Assembly: GCA_038501195.1 (NCBI GenBank)
Contig: JBBPUQ010000003.1
Location: 2,868,501-2,932,500, forward strand
Direction: 5' to 3'
Source of the DNA: Nemania diffusa
Taxonomy: Eukaryota; Ascomycota; Sordariomycetes; Xylariales; Xylariaceae
Length of the DNA: 64,000 nucleotides
Shown here: positions 49,656 to 61,233 of the stretch, in pieces
How positions within the stretch are numbered: the first letter of the stretch is position 1
Layout: the number at the start of each line of letters is the position of its first letter
The notes under the pieces: model-generated
Seen by the model: the letters and a program-made list of their open reading frames with translations, nothing else
What the model was told of the DNA's origin: nothing
Database searches by the model: none
Translations under genes and position numbers: made by a program

Positions 49656-51394
49656 ATGATGAACTTTGTGCATACGTTGAGGATCCTTTCATGGACTCTA
49701 TACCCCGTTGGAATATTTCTAGTTGTGTGTCGTCTGTAAGTTTCAGCCTGATTTCATTCTGTCATGAGCCGTGGAAAGCTCCCTAGAGGTAGTCCCAATA
49801 TGGGATGCCACCAAACCGCTAGGCCAGCCACTAACATGACATAATTCCTCTACACAGGATCTCACGACGGATGAAGTTGGGTAGTTGGTGGCTTCAAATC
49901 GAGGATTGGCTCATGGTCATTGCTACGGTATGAAAAAAGAAAAAACATCAATAAAAAACACATCGTCTCCATCCTCACAGCAGACCCGTCTGACCCTGCA
50001 GTCGCCCACTCTAGATATGTTGCACGACAGTCATCGTGAGCGTCAACATGATTGCCGTTAGCGGAAGCAACTACATGCCTGCCGAAGTTGTAGACTCCCT
50101 CACCCCTGAAGGGATCGCGGGAGCCGTGTATGGGAGCAAGCTGACACTTGTGATGGAAATGTGCACGCTGGCAACCGAGTGGCTCGTCAAGGCATGTTTA
50201 TTACTCCTCTACCATCGTCTGACGTGAGTGCGGACCGAGGTAAATGCCCACCGCAACGGCCTAAGAAATACTAAAAGACTTGTACATAGCTTCGCCTTCG
50301 AGAGGCAGCAACTTGCTATTAAGGTCATCGCGGTGTATTGCGCTATAGGCTACATTATACTCATCAGTCTCTTGCTGGGATACTGGTGCAGGCCGATCTG
50401 GGAATACTGGGCCGTCCCGGTTCGCTATTGTGAGTTACTGAATTGGATACTGCGTCACCATCTCGTGTTTCCGGCGAGGTACTAACACCTGGAAGCGCAA
50501 TGCACAACTTACATCAACCATATAATCATCGCAACGACGTGGAACATCTCCTCTGACCTGATGCTTCTGGCTATACCTATACCATTCGTCATTAGGACTC
50601 GACTACCGCGGAAGAAAAAGATCATTTTATGCTGCATTTTGGGAGTTGGCGTGCTCAACGTGCGTACTCGTTGCTTGGCTTACCTTTTCTAAATGTTATG
50701 ACACATAATAACTAGTGTGTTTTACCAGATTATCATCTCTATCTTAAACCGCGTCTACAACCTTACGAACCCCTACGAGCTTGTGAGTACCGCCGAGACC
50801 TATACTTTTGGCACCATCCCTGACATGCCTGGGGCTGGTTAGCGCTACGTGTATTTCTACGTTGCAGAAGTTATCACTGCCATTTACGTGGGCAACATCC
50901 CTCTATGTTGGCCACTTATTCAGCGAGTGTTTGGAAAAGGCTCATGGGCGAGATCGGACGACCAGTCGGACCCAAACCAGCCGCGGACATTGAACACGAT
51001 GAGCCCCCTGCGCAAACGGCCATTCCACCATTTATTGACGGGGACAATTACAGGGCTGGAGGAGACGAATCTAGACAGGATGGGCGATGTGGCGGACCAC
51101 AATGAAAGTAGAGAACGAATTGCCAGAATAGAAAGGCCAGCCTCAGAAGGTTCGGGGGTCATCCATCTCACGCCCTACTGGCACCACAATTCGAACGCAA
51201 CAACTATTCGAGCTGGGGCATCGGTTAGGTCGTCAAATGGGAGTATGGTGCGGGGAGATGGGGTCAACATTGTGCGAACGGTCGAGGTCTCGCGAGAGGA
51301 AAGACGCGAGCCGATCCCGGTGTGTACAGAATTGGAGGGCATCGCTAGACCCCCCCCTACGAAAGATCGGACTTTAAGTATCGAGATTGTGTAA
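49656..51394 (+). CDS. Fungal rhodopsin-like seven-transmembrane protein
   Basis: Integral membrane protein of the fungal 'rhodopsin domain' family, related to PTH11-type receptors but without an N-terminal CFEM domain; ligand unknown. Seven exons, 49656-49735, 49858-49927, 50015-50223, 50290-50429, 50496-50659, 50729-50782 and 50843-51394, join in frame into 422 residues. Introns are 60-122 bp. Hallmarks are the first helix ending VVCRLISRRMKLGSWW followed by IEDWLMVIAT, then alternating hydrophobic helices: TLATEWLVKACLLLLYHRL, VIAVYCAIGYIILISLLLGYW, WNISSDLMLLAIPIPFVI and AEVITAIYVGNIPLCWPLI. The conserved Cys in the QCTTYINH loop is present. The tail of about 150 residues is hydrophilic with Arg/Ser/Glu-rich stretches and is predicted to be cytosolic. 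The two ATGs at 49656 and 49659 are adjacent; the first was used. Confidence 0.85.
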
Positions 51395-51964
51395 CTTAGC
51401 ATGCAAAATTTAGATAATGTCAAAATTGAGAAAGTGTTTTGTATTAATGAGTAATCTAAACCACCGACGAAGCAAGATGACATGTGCCACAGTTCAGACT
51501 TCTTAGTGATACTAGAAATAAGAAATGACTTATTGTTACTGCACATGAAAATCTAGGTCAGTGGGATCTTACTCTTCTGGCTTATGTAGGTTGAGCTAAG
51601 GCATGTGCTGGAGTTCTGACCTCCTTGAGGCTTTGTACTGTCCCATGAAACAAACAACAGCGTCAAAAGTTGCAAAGAAATGATCGAATAACTTAAGAGC
51701 AGTAACAAGTTCACTATGGACTATCGCTGGGCCCTGGAAATCGTGCAGAACATCGAAGTGGAGTTGGACTATCTTGACCCGACCTGTAAGCACTCGTACG
51801 AACGAAACCACCGAAGATAGTAAATTCACGACTGATGGGGACCAAGCACCCATCTTCTACGATCTAATCACTGGCCGCGCGCAGGTGAATGGCCGAAGTT
51901 GTTGATACAAATAGTATCTATACCTTCCGGTGCGTCTCTAATCCAAAGACAAACTCAACTCAAC
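51395..51964. other. Short intergenic region between convergent genes
   Basis: 570 bases. An 85-residue minus-strand frame (ATG 51853, stop 51600) contains plausible helical sequence but no motif I recognise, and it begins only 111 bases from the chitinase stop. I do not call it. Confidence 0.5.
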
Positions 51965-54900
51965 TCACCCAGCAGTCGGCCGACTAGGGTAAACAGTCAA
52001 CAAAGGCCGACTATCTAGGCCCTCAACAGCCGTCGCAGTATAAGCAGTGACAGCAGCAGCCACAGTAACCGGAGACGCCTCAACCACCCCTGCAGTCGGC
52101 TTGTCCATCACAGTCGGGACATCCATTTCAGCCTCCCTCCGACGCAGTTCCTCCAACTCCACAGCGCAATCCCTCTCCCTGCACCTAGTATACCCCAGCT
52201 CCACCTCTAACTCTTCATCCGTCGCCACGCGCGTCAAGTTCCCTTCATCGACGAGCATCATCCCCTCGACAAGCTCAAACCTCTTGTTCTTCCTGAAGTC
52301 TGGCTGCTTAACGCCCTGCGTCAACGAGCTGGGCGGCGCATAGTTATACGCCGTGATTCTGAGAGATCCATACGCCGGGTCGTTAGTCTGCAGTGCGTAG
52401 CGCGCGTCGGCGGTGATGACGGAGGGATGGCACACGTTGACCGTGAGCGCATAGGGGTCGCCTCGGGAGAGTGGCACCATGTTTTTCCACGTGTAGCTCA
52501 TGACGTTGAGCGTGTAGACGGTGCTACGGTACACTGTTACCACGTAGTAGCTACCCATGTCACTGATCGGCCCCCCCTCTTCGCCAACTGTTTTTTTGGG
52601 GGGAAACTTGCAGAAGCCTCGCCAGCCGCCTTCCTTGTCGTTTGGGATTCCACCATTTTGGTCGCCAGGGACTGTTATACCAGGGTATTAGTCTTGGAGA
52701 TCAAGAGGCTGGGCTTGGGAGGCAGCCAGCTGATTTGGACTGCTTAACCTAGGAGAGAGTAAAAACTCTAGGAGCAGGAGGCAGTCTTACGGAGTCTCAC
52801 CCAGCCGTCGGGACGGCCCTGTTGGAAATGCGCTGGTGGCCACTGACAAAGCGGGTTGTAGAGTCAGCCGGAGTTCATCATCATCATCATCATCAGTACG
52901 TAGGTAGGTAGATAGATGGGTTAGGGTAGCACGTGAAGAAAAGGCGTCGGACGACATGTAGCCAACTCACCTCGTCGCGCTGGCAGTTGGCGCCCTTGCG
53001 CTTGCCGTTGGGGTTGACGTAGGATTTGGCAATAAATTTGGACCACTTCGTGTTCTTGTGCCCATCGTTCCAGCTCTTGGTGAGCGGGCGTGCGTCGTTA
53101 GATTGGTCGGCGTTGGAGCACGTGGCCCGAGAGTACCCCAACTGGGCGACGGAGCTGTAGTGGAAGCATACCTGCGGATACTTAGCGCCGTCACACGTCC
53201 GTGTCGACGTCGTGTACGTCGTAGACCGTGTGTTGCTATACGTTGTGCTGGTTGGCTTCTTCGACTTTGTTGTTGTCCGTGCGGGAACGGCCGGGTACAG
53301 GGCGTAGCCATACTTGCCGCCAAACTCGTCAATCCACACGAGTCTGCCTGGAATCTCGATGGAGATGTCATCGAGTGCTAGGCTGTCGGAGCAGTGATCA
53401 TTACCATATACTGTGCGCTTGGCCTTGGCTCGCTTATTCAGCTTGCGGGCCTGCTGGTCTCTGAACTCCTGCATCTTGGGCGATATCCCACGAGTTTCGA
53501 CTCCGTCTTCTTCTTCACCCTCGCCGTTGTCCACAAAGTCAAAATCGGCGATACCCGAGGGATCACTGCGGAGACCGAGGCCACCGGAGAGAAGCTGTCC
53601 CGTGAAGCTGCTCGGACAGGTGTTATATCTGGTGTTCTGCCTCACTCTCACGCCCGTCACGCACACGGGTGCGTATTTACCGCTCTTGCAGCCGCTCTTC
53701 TGGCCCGTAATGTGCGAGTTCTTGGTCAGTGTCACCCAGCCAGAGGGACACTTGCTATTGCATGCTTTTCCGTTGCCCTTTCCTGGCCCCCAGTACCGTT
53801 GCCCGAAGTCGATGTTGTTGGCGGCACATAGAGCCCGTTGGAACCCGCCTATACCCCCACCTAGGCATTACATGCATGAGTCAGCATGCTCGCCTTTTGC
53901 AAGGGACGTGACAGTAACGAAGGGGCCGCTCACCGTGACAGCCCTCTCCCGTATTAACAGAGAGGTCGGCGTCAAACACCTTGCCATGGCCCCAGGCAAT
54001 TGGCCGATGACCTGCAGGGCAGGGACTACCCATAGACCCCTTGGGGAGACACGGAGTCCAAAATAGACCGAGCGCCATGCTGTTCGTTCTGGCGACGGCC
54101 TTCGAGACCTCGGCAAAGACGGCGCCCTGCCCTCGGGAGGACAAGTCGTCGATGGCGCTGTTGGTGCCCGCAGCATCCAAGTCTAGTGCCCACACCATGG
54201 CGCCGCCGAGACACAACCGGTTGGCATAGTCCATCTTCATCTTGAACGTCTCGGCGTCGTCGTAGCTCACCCACTGGTCACTGTCCCACGTCATATACTT
54301 GATCGCCGCGGTGGTGTCCAGCACAGGCTTGATGCCCTTGGACGAGATAATGTCTTGAATCTCGGCATCGGACAGGATACCTGACTGCCCGGTGCATGGG
54401 CCGGCGAGGGCGCCGTCGTCAAAGGGGCATCCGGGCTTACTGCAGCTGGGGTCTTTGAGGGTGAAGGACCGGCCGTAGAAGCCAAGACCAAGCACAACCT
54501 TGCTCGAGTCGATGTTATTGCGCCAGAGTAGATCCAGAGCCTGTGCGATCTCGGTCAGGTTTGTGTGCGCCTGGACCTCCTTGCGGGTGAACTTGTTCTT
54601 TCCATCCCACGTCCCGTGTATGTCGTACGCTAGTGAGTCCCATGAGCTGAGGCTCTATGGATCAACAACAAGCTTGAGGGGTGACAGACTACTACTTACT
54701 CATCATGTTGAACCAGTCTAAATACGGCTGCATGCCGACGATGTCAAAGTTTTGCAGATACCAATAGGAGGACGGGACCGTGGCTGTGATGCCATAGCTG
54801 TCACCGACAGCTGCCCGCAGCTCGGATAGGAACGTCACATAGTTGGCGAAGTCGGCCGGGCTTCCCCCTCGATCGTCAGCGACAGGATATTCCCAGTCGA

Positions 54901-55683
54901 TGTCGACACCGTCGAACGCGTACGTCTTCATGAAGAGCCTGAGCGAGGAGATGAAGGCGGCTCGGTTGGCCGACGAGGACACCATGGCAGAGAACACCTG
55001 GCCGCCGGCGTCCCAGCCACCGATACTGATGAACGTCTTCAGCGCCGGGTTTTTGGACTTGAGGTTGGTGAAATCGGTGTAGGACTTAACATCAAAGTCG
55101 TTCATCTGCGCGACGCCGAAGGTGGAGGGATCTATCAGGGCGAACGCATAGTTGAGGTGCGTCCACTTGGCTGGGTCGATGTCCGACACGTACCACTGGC
55201 CGCAGGGCCGACTCTGTGACCACGATTCATAGTAACCGACTCGCCTCTTCGCGGCAGTGCCGCCACCAGAGGAGCACGAAGGTTTGGTGGGAGCCTGGCA
55301 GCCGCTTTGGCATTTAGTGTCGCAGAACTCACTTGTGGTGCCACAGAATCTTTGGTGGACGTGTCAGAATAAACATACTTTTATCTAGATCGAGGAGATA
55401 GTTGTCGGGTCACGTACCCATATTGCGAACAGCAGACGTTGAGTGGGCAGGTCTTTCCTGAGTTTTTGGCGTACTGACCGCACTCTGCAACAGAATCGCA
55501 ATTAGAGACGCACGTCTTACCGCAATAATCCGGGCCGAAACCGCAGAAGCCACTTATGGAACAACAGCCGGAGACACAGGGACTGGTCGAAGAGCAGGTG
55601 CCATCTCCTTGTGCTGCTGTGAGGCTCACTAGTAGAGAGCAGGTAATGATGGCCGCAATATCAAGATTTCCCATGTTGCCCAT
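51965..55683 (-). CDS. Large secreted GH18 chitinase with CBM18 modules (killer-toxin-like, subgroup C type)
   Basis: Hydrolyses chitin outside the cell. Exons on the minus strand are 55683-55418, 55349-54700, 54629-53934, 53860-52971, 52842-52791 and 52671-51965 (introns 68, 70, 73, 128 and 119 bp), giving 1086 residues. A signal peptide covers about residues 1-24 (MGNMGNLDIAAIITC...); ATGs at 55707 and 55674 are alternatives. Two Cys-rich chitin-binding (CBM18) modules follow, the second with CCSQYG-FCGTTSEFC across intron 1. The GH18 domain (about 115-430) has SIGGWDAGG and the active site DGVDIDWEYP with catalytic Glu242. A long C-terminal region, characteristic of this class, contains many Cys, an NCQRDE-WPPAHFQQ junction and a terminal domain of unknown role. 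The usual LysM modules are absent. The protein stops at TGA 51965, but a GTGAGT there allows a longer tail. It is divergent from a LysM gene. Confidence 0.88.
52875..52895. repeat. (TCA)7 microsatellite inside chitinase intron 4
   Basis: Seven perfect TCA units lie within the 128-bp intron between exons 4 and 5 of the chitinase gene. Length variation here would alter intron length without changing the protein. Confidence 0.85.
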
Positions 55684-56775
55684 GTTCGCTTTCCATGGCA
55701 CGAGCATCTGGACAATGGCTGGTGTCGCCAACCGAACCGTCAAGAGAAGGCGGGAGCTGGGTGTGTCTGAAGTATTTCCCAAGTGCTGGATTAGATACGT
55801 GGACGACGAGGAATGAAATATGGTTCAGCAATTCTCGATGGAGTTGCCCGCATAACGACTTTTATAGCTAGTCCGCCCAGCAATCTGAGAGCTTCGCCCA
55901 TTGCATACCTGCCAGGGGGGTAGGTCGCTGCACAGAAAGCCGGCATTCGCCCTTGTACTACGTGTCGCGGGATCTGTGTGCCTATGTTTTTGCGTCTACG
56001 CAGAAAGTTGCCTGAACATGTCTAGTTTTATGAACTGTGCCTTTGTCATCCTGGCTCTTCTAGCTCCATGTAGGATAAAGGGGCACGCCGTGAGGGTGAA
56101 CGAGAAACTCCAACCACGAACATCTCTGCATGATCATGTAGGCCTTTTAATGAGGTTCGGCTTGACCGACCGGCGCCCATCCAATATTGCAACGAGTCAG
56201 CAGGAGGGCCTCCAATGAAATTGAACATTCAAAGAAATGAGACCATTGATGTCCTGACCGGTACCGAGTGAACACATGATCGAGTAGAGCAGCCTTGCGG
56301 TCGCCTCGTTCTAGGTGGTGTGCTCATTTCCTTGAGGTGATACTATTGAAACAGCGTATTGAGATGCGACGCCTGGTGCTGGCACAGAATCTTTCGATAT
56401 AAGCCGGTATGCAGAGTATACAGGACACACCAATGGTATCTGGCGGTGGCTTTCTAAACTGCAAGGTCACCTTGGAGTCATTGATGGGATTATGTTGCCA
56501 AGACCACACCCCGGGGCAATTAGGCTCTGCCGGAAGCAGGCCTCGCGCCGAGACCTGGAAAGGGGAAAGGGGCCAGCAACAAAGACATTGAATAGTTCGT
56601 AATTATAGTCTCAGCGACAGTGCGCCTGTGGTCGCAACAGTGGAGGAGAACCGGTGCTACGTGTGAGCTGTATTAGTCTCTGAGCCGTCCCTCACATATG
56701 TCCACGAGATTTAGCTAAAATACGATCATACCGGTAGTTGGGCAGAACTAACTGAACCGCAGATGCCCAAACACC
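55684..56775. promoter_or_regulatory. Shared divergent promoter region, chitinase / LysM protein
   Basis: 1092 bases between two start codons. One small plus-strand frame (55901-56218) contains a hydrophobic stretch after an internal ATG but no recognisable motif, so I treat the region as regulatory. I see no certain operator sequence. Confidence 0.45.
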
Positions 56776-58597
56776 ATGGCTGCTAACTTGTTTCTCATTG
56801 GGATCGTCCTGCTGAAAACCCTAGGTATTGTCCCTGCCGTCTCTGCAACCACGACCTTATTCAACGGTGCTCAGCAAGCAATATTCGAAGATGCGAGCAG
56901 CGCCTGCTTGACGGCGTTCAACCTGTCTCTGGCCTGCGATGCGTCAGTCCAGCTCCTCTCTTACGACTTGGACCGCCTCGAGTTCACTCACGACTCCCTC
57001 GAGACACTCTGCATGCCATCATGCCTGTCGAGCCTCCAGAGCCTGGAGACGACCGTGTCATCGGCCTGCGGCACCTATGACATTGAGTTCAACGGGGCGT
57101 TCCTTTCGGCTGTGCAAGTCGTCGACTTGTTCATGTACAAGTACAAGATGAGTTGCTTGGCGGACTCCCAAGGCAAGTTTTGTCTCGAAGTCGAGAAGAC
57201 GTGGGACATCAGCTCGCTCGATGCCAGTGGCGCCGCGACGTGGCCGGCTCACACCAACAAGACGTTCCCCAACTTCAACTTTAGTCCAGATGGCACGCCA
57301 CAGGATGATCTTGATGGCAACATTGTCGACAATTCCAGCCCTGTGGGCGCATTCGAGGACTTCGGCATCAATTACGAGTTCACAGGGCAGGACTACTACC
57401 AGAGCATCGACCTCAATGATAGTTACGCAGATCACGGGTGGCCTGAGCCGCTGGAGTATGACGAATATCCGCTTGAGCTCCAATGCTCCGAGTGCTTCTT
57501 GGAGCAGTATCGTCTTGGGATCGAGTCGCAATGGGGTGAGGTCTTTGAGTAAGTTCGGCTATGAGAAGCATTCGGGGGGTAGGGCACGGAAGACTGACAT
57601 GCCCTGGTTTGCTCTAGCGAGGTGTCGGATCAGGTATGGAATAACGTCCGACAGAATTGCGATCTTGATTGGGATCTGGTTCCTGCCCATAACCTGAGCA
57701 CGTGGGCAACCAAGTAAGCTCACTTCTACTCTTCACTACCTCAAGACGTATATCGGTGAAGACGGACATCATACTCATCTCCCCCCAGCATCAATGCCGA
57801 CCTTGTTTGGACCTACGCTCCGACCTGCAGCCGAAAGATCGTGCAAGCAGCCGCTGCAGATGGCACAATAGCCTCGGCCAACGATGTCGCCAGGGCCAAC
57901 AACATCCCGACCGCCGCGCTCGTGGGGCTGAACAGCGTATCTTGGTCTTCCGTCTCTGCAGGCGAGTACTGCGCTCCAGAGCCCTGCCAGGTAGCCATCA
58001 TCAACGCGACAACGGACGCTCTTAGTTTCGTGGCGGCGCTTGGGGCCGGCGGCGGAGTCGTCAGCGAAACACAGTTCTGGGAATGGAACAATTATATGGA
58101 TTCCAACAATTTGATTGTGGGCGAGGTGGTTTGTATTGGGTCAGTCGCCGTTTCTGTTGTTAAATCCTGATACTCCTGGGCGATAAGTGCTCGCTGACAG
58201 TTCTTCGAAATCCAGGCCCCCTGGGGGTACGTATACTCCTCTGGGGGTGATCCCACCATCGACGACGACAACAAGCACTAGTATCGCGACCAGCACTAGC
58301 ACCACCTCCGGCAAGACCACCAGCTCGAAAAGCACCACAACAACCAGTAGTACAAAGACTACGTCAACAACCCCGACAAGCACCTTCGCCCTGGCGCCTG
58401 CTCCAACCGTCACGGGGACAACCAGTAAGTGCTATAAGTGGTACGTCGTCAAGTCGGGCGACGGCTGTTGGAATATCGACCAGGCGTACGGCATTACGCT
58501 CGACTATTTCCGTTCTCTGAACACATATATCGATGAGGCGTGTAGCAATATCTGGCCTGATTATGCATACTGCGTCTCCGGTATCGCGTCGGCTTAA
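56776..58597 (+). CDS. Secreted LysM-domain protein, 533 aa
   Basis: Predicted extracellular chitin-binding protein. Exons 56776-57548, 57618-57713, 57789-58139 and 58216-58597 (introns 69, 75 and 76 bp, all GT-AG) give 533 residues. The signal peptide covers about residues 1-24 (MAANLFLIGIVLLKTLGIVPAVSA). The N-terminal half is Cys-containing and unlike known catalytic domains. Residues around 300-400 look like a diverged LysM pair (IASANDVARANNIPTAALVGLNSVSW). A Ser/Thr-rich, probably O-glycosylated linker spans about 407-470. A clear LysM domain ends the protein: YVVKSGDGCWNIDQAYGI, then FRSLNTYI and CSNIWPDYAYCVSG. LysM proteins in fungi sequester chitin fragments or shield the wall. Being divergent from a CBM18-GH18 chitinase fits the gene pairing known for subgroup C chitinases. 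No enzyme activity is expected. Confidence 0.88.
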
Positions 58598-58798
58598 CGT
58601 TGGGCGTGTGACGGCTTTGTCGCTCGCGTGTGAGAGTCGCAATGGGATGCGAGGGTAGAAGTATATAATACTGAACAGAAACTATAGCAGGCGCAGCGTA
58701 TTGCAATAGACATACTTCTTATAGGGAGTAATGGAATATACTTGTGTCTGTTTAGTAATTGGCCTTTTGCTATCTGAGCTGCTGGACTTGCCTTATGT

Positions 58799-59720
58799 CT
58801 ACTCTGCCCGATTCCCAACCTCTTCCTCGGCCTCCATAAGCGGCACCACGACCTCCCTCCAATACTCATCCCTTCTCGCCATAAACCCCTCTCGATCGAA
58901 GCCTATTTGTTCCACAGAATTAACGTCCCACCCACTGTCCAAGTAGAACTCTCTCAGCTTCTGCGTCGCATCCCACACTGCGTATGAAGCTCGCCAGATA
59001 GTCTTCTCGTGCTGGCTCCACTCGCTCGGTGGTTCGCCGCCGGAGTCCGCAAACAGCGACGAGGAGAAATCCGTGCCCTTGGGTGTAGCGAGGTACCGCA
59101 GCTCGCGGTAGCCGTCCATCATGGGGGCCAAGCATTCGGAAGGTGGTTTCGGTGCGGGGGCGTGCGAGTAGTCGTCTACACCATCGGGATTGTCAAAGGG
59201 CTTCCACGCTGTTGCTAGCTCTGGAAGCGCACGATTTCATATCAGTATGTCATGAAAAGAAGCACAAAAACTCTCTCAAATATTTCAGCATATGCGTGAT
59301 GACCTTACTGGATTCGACATCGTAAATAAACACCGTCCCATAGATCTCGCTCCTCGTGAGCCTGATGGCAGTCGGCGGCATCTCGACATCGTTGAGCATC
59401 TCTCGGGCGCCGCGGAAGTACCCCTCGTCGCAGTCTTCGCTCACGTACGTGCTGGGGTATGTGCTTGGCAGGAACTCGAAGAACATCTCGTGCGCGTCCG
59501 TGTCGAGGTATGGTAGCGCCGAGAGCACAGAGACGGCCTCGGGGGTGTAGCCCGCTTCCCGGGCCGCGGCTGCATTGAAGACATCCTCGGAATGAGTTCC
59601 AGTCTGCGGATTAGGCAGGATGATGTGCTCCGTGGAGGTTATGCCCAAGTCCGCGAGAAGGCCGTAGAATGCTCGAAGGGTGTTTATAAGGTCGCTATGT
59701 TCGCGGGTGACGTCGGCCAT
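58799..59720 (-). CDS. Conserved-looking protein of unknown function, 277 aa
   Basis: Two exons on the minus strand, 59720-59309 and 59220-58799, with an 88-bp GT-AG intron, join in frame into 277 residues. The start is MADVTREHSDLINTLRAFYG. Features seen are an acidic protein rich in aromatic residues, PYLDTDAHEMFFEFLP, IYGTVFIYDVESSKLATAWKPF across the intron, and a Trp/Glu-rich C-terminal helix WREVVVPLMEAEEEVG. There is no signal peptide or membrane segment, so it is probably cytosolic. I do not recognise the family; the shape slightly recalls SMI1/KNR4-like folds, but that is a guess. Codon use and even composition argue for a real gene. It ends 201 bases from the LysM gene, tail to tail. 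Confidence 0.75.
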
Positions 59721-60184
59721 CCTGGATACAATGGAACGACGTTGATCAAGTCTACCAATCAGCTACAGACTCCAGAGTGAATGAGGAGGAGATGCATGTG
59801 TGCAAGTGCGAGGCGAAGCAATAGAGATGAGCGGGAGAAGGATGAAAGAACGTGGATGATGCATCTCTATTACATGAGATGATGGGATTAGAGGTTGCAT
59901 CCAATGTCAGCTGTCCATTGTCTGTCACCCCGGGCCGATTTTTACAGCCGTCAATAGGTGCTCGTGCTGGATGTTCCGGCTTATGATTGTAACTTCGTAC
60001 AGAACATGCCACGAATATCTCTGGCCGTTGGATACATGGAGATATCTGAGCTTCCTAAATCCAGTGCGTTGCGTAATTACCTGGGTAGATTCTGACACTG
60101 AACACCCTTTAATGCATTCAAAATAGGCTATGCCAATAGAAGTCATGCCGACGGTGGGCCATACGTACATAACACCCAGCGCTA
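59721..60184. other. Upstream region of the 277-aa gene
   Basis: 464 bases without a supportable gene. It probably contains the promoter of the minus-strand gene and ends at the TA that borders the first inverted-repeat element. Confidence 0.5.
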
Positions 60185-60780
60185 CCCACAGGTAAAGTAA
60201 TACTTTGACTGATTGTCAATTAATTAACCCAATCTAGTCCAAATAATCAGTTTAAAATTGATTGCAAGTAAAGTAATAATTTTTTACTTGACTTGTTACT
60301 TATTAATTATTTTCAATTAATTTTTCTATTTTTTAAAATAATTTTTGTTGTTTTTTTTTAGTAAAAAAAAAGTTTTTTTTTTTTAAGTAAGCTAAATAAC
60401 ACTTTATTTTTAAACTTATTTATTTAGCTATATATATAGCTACGTATACAACTATTTATTTAGCTACTTACTTAGCTACTGATTTAGCTATTTATATTTA
60501 CTTAGCTTATATTTTATTACTTTATTTATTAATTACTTTATTAACTACTTTATTAACTACTTTATTTATTACTTTATTTATTACTTTATTTACTATTTTA
60601 CTTACTTATTTTGCTTTTTATAATCTATATACTTTATATATATTATTTAAATTATTTGGTCAATTAATTCAATCAATCAAGTCAATAAATTTAAGCAAAT
60701 TAATTAAACAAAGCTTTTTTTGCAATCAATCAAAATAAAACACGTCAAAAGCCGTTTATTTGACTGACTTTACCTGTAGG
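60185..60780. mobile_element. AT-rich MITE-like element with short TIRs and TA flanks
   Basis: A 596-base block. The left end is CCCACAGGTAAAGT and the right end, read on the other strand, is CCTACAGGTAAAGT (13 of 14 identical). TA flanks it on both sides (60183-60184 and 60781-60782), as expected of Tc1/mariner-type insertion. The interior is almost all A and T, with repeated TTTAGCTA and ACTTTATTT words and no coding capacity. The extreme AT content may reflect RIP-like decay. Confidence 0.6.
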
Positions 60781-61094
60781 TAGTGCTAATAACACCGACA
60801 AAACTATTTTGTTTTTATTTTTTTCGTTTTTAAAAGCAAAAATACCGACAGTACTTAGGTAAACTGTTAATATTTCTTATAAAACATACAATATAACATT
60901 TAACATAATTATAATCGTACATATATATAAATGTCACGTACAAGAGTACGATCGAGCTTAGCAAGTGGAATTGAACCAGTGTAACCAAAACGATCCTGAA
61001 AGGTGTATTGAAGTGAGGCCCTGCCGAGTATTCTAGTTACTCTAGCTTCCTGATTCTCAGGCTCTATATATACACATACGCTCCCAGTAGACAC

Positions 61095-61135
61095 CGAGAT
61101 CGGGCTCGGTGCTTCGCTCCCGAGCCCCGATCTCG
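61095..61135. repeat. GC-rich hairpin inside the second TIR element
   Basis: CGAGATCGGGCTCGG pairs with CCCGAGCCCCGATCTCG around a loop of about nine bases, with one bulge. It is a strong stem in otherwise AT-rich DNA. Confidence 0.8.
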
Positions 61136-61213
61136 TGATCGCTTCCGCTCGCCCGCAATAGTAAGCGCCCGCAATAAGTGGTGATCCTGACAAGTGGTGT
61201 TGTGGGCAGTGGA

Positions 61214-61233
61214 GAGGCTTCCGCAGAAGCCTC
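61214..61233. repeat. Perfect 8-bp stem hairpin inside the second TIR element
   Basis: GAGGCTTC, loop CGCA, GAAGCCTC. Confidence 0.8.

Noticed and set aside
51600..51853. An 85-residue minus-strand frame just after the chitinase
   Set aside because: It has an ATG and helical character but no motif. It could be a further exon of something, but no acceptor/donor combination was convincing.
55901..56218. A small plus-strand frame with a signal-peptide-like stretch (MSSFMNCAFVILALL)
   Set aside because: It lies in the chitinase/LysM shared promoter, has no mature-domain features, and its first ATG is internal.
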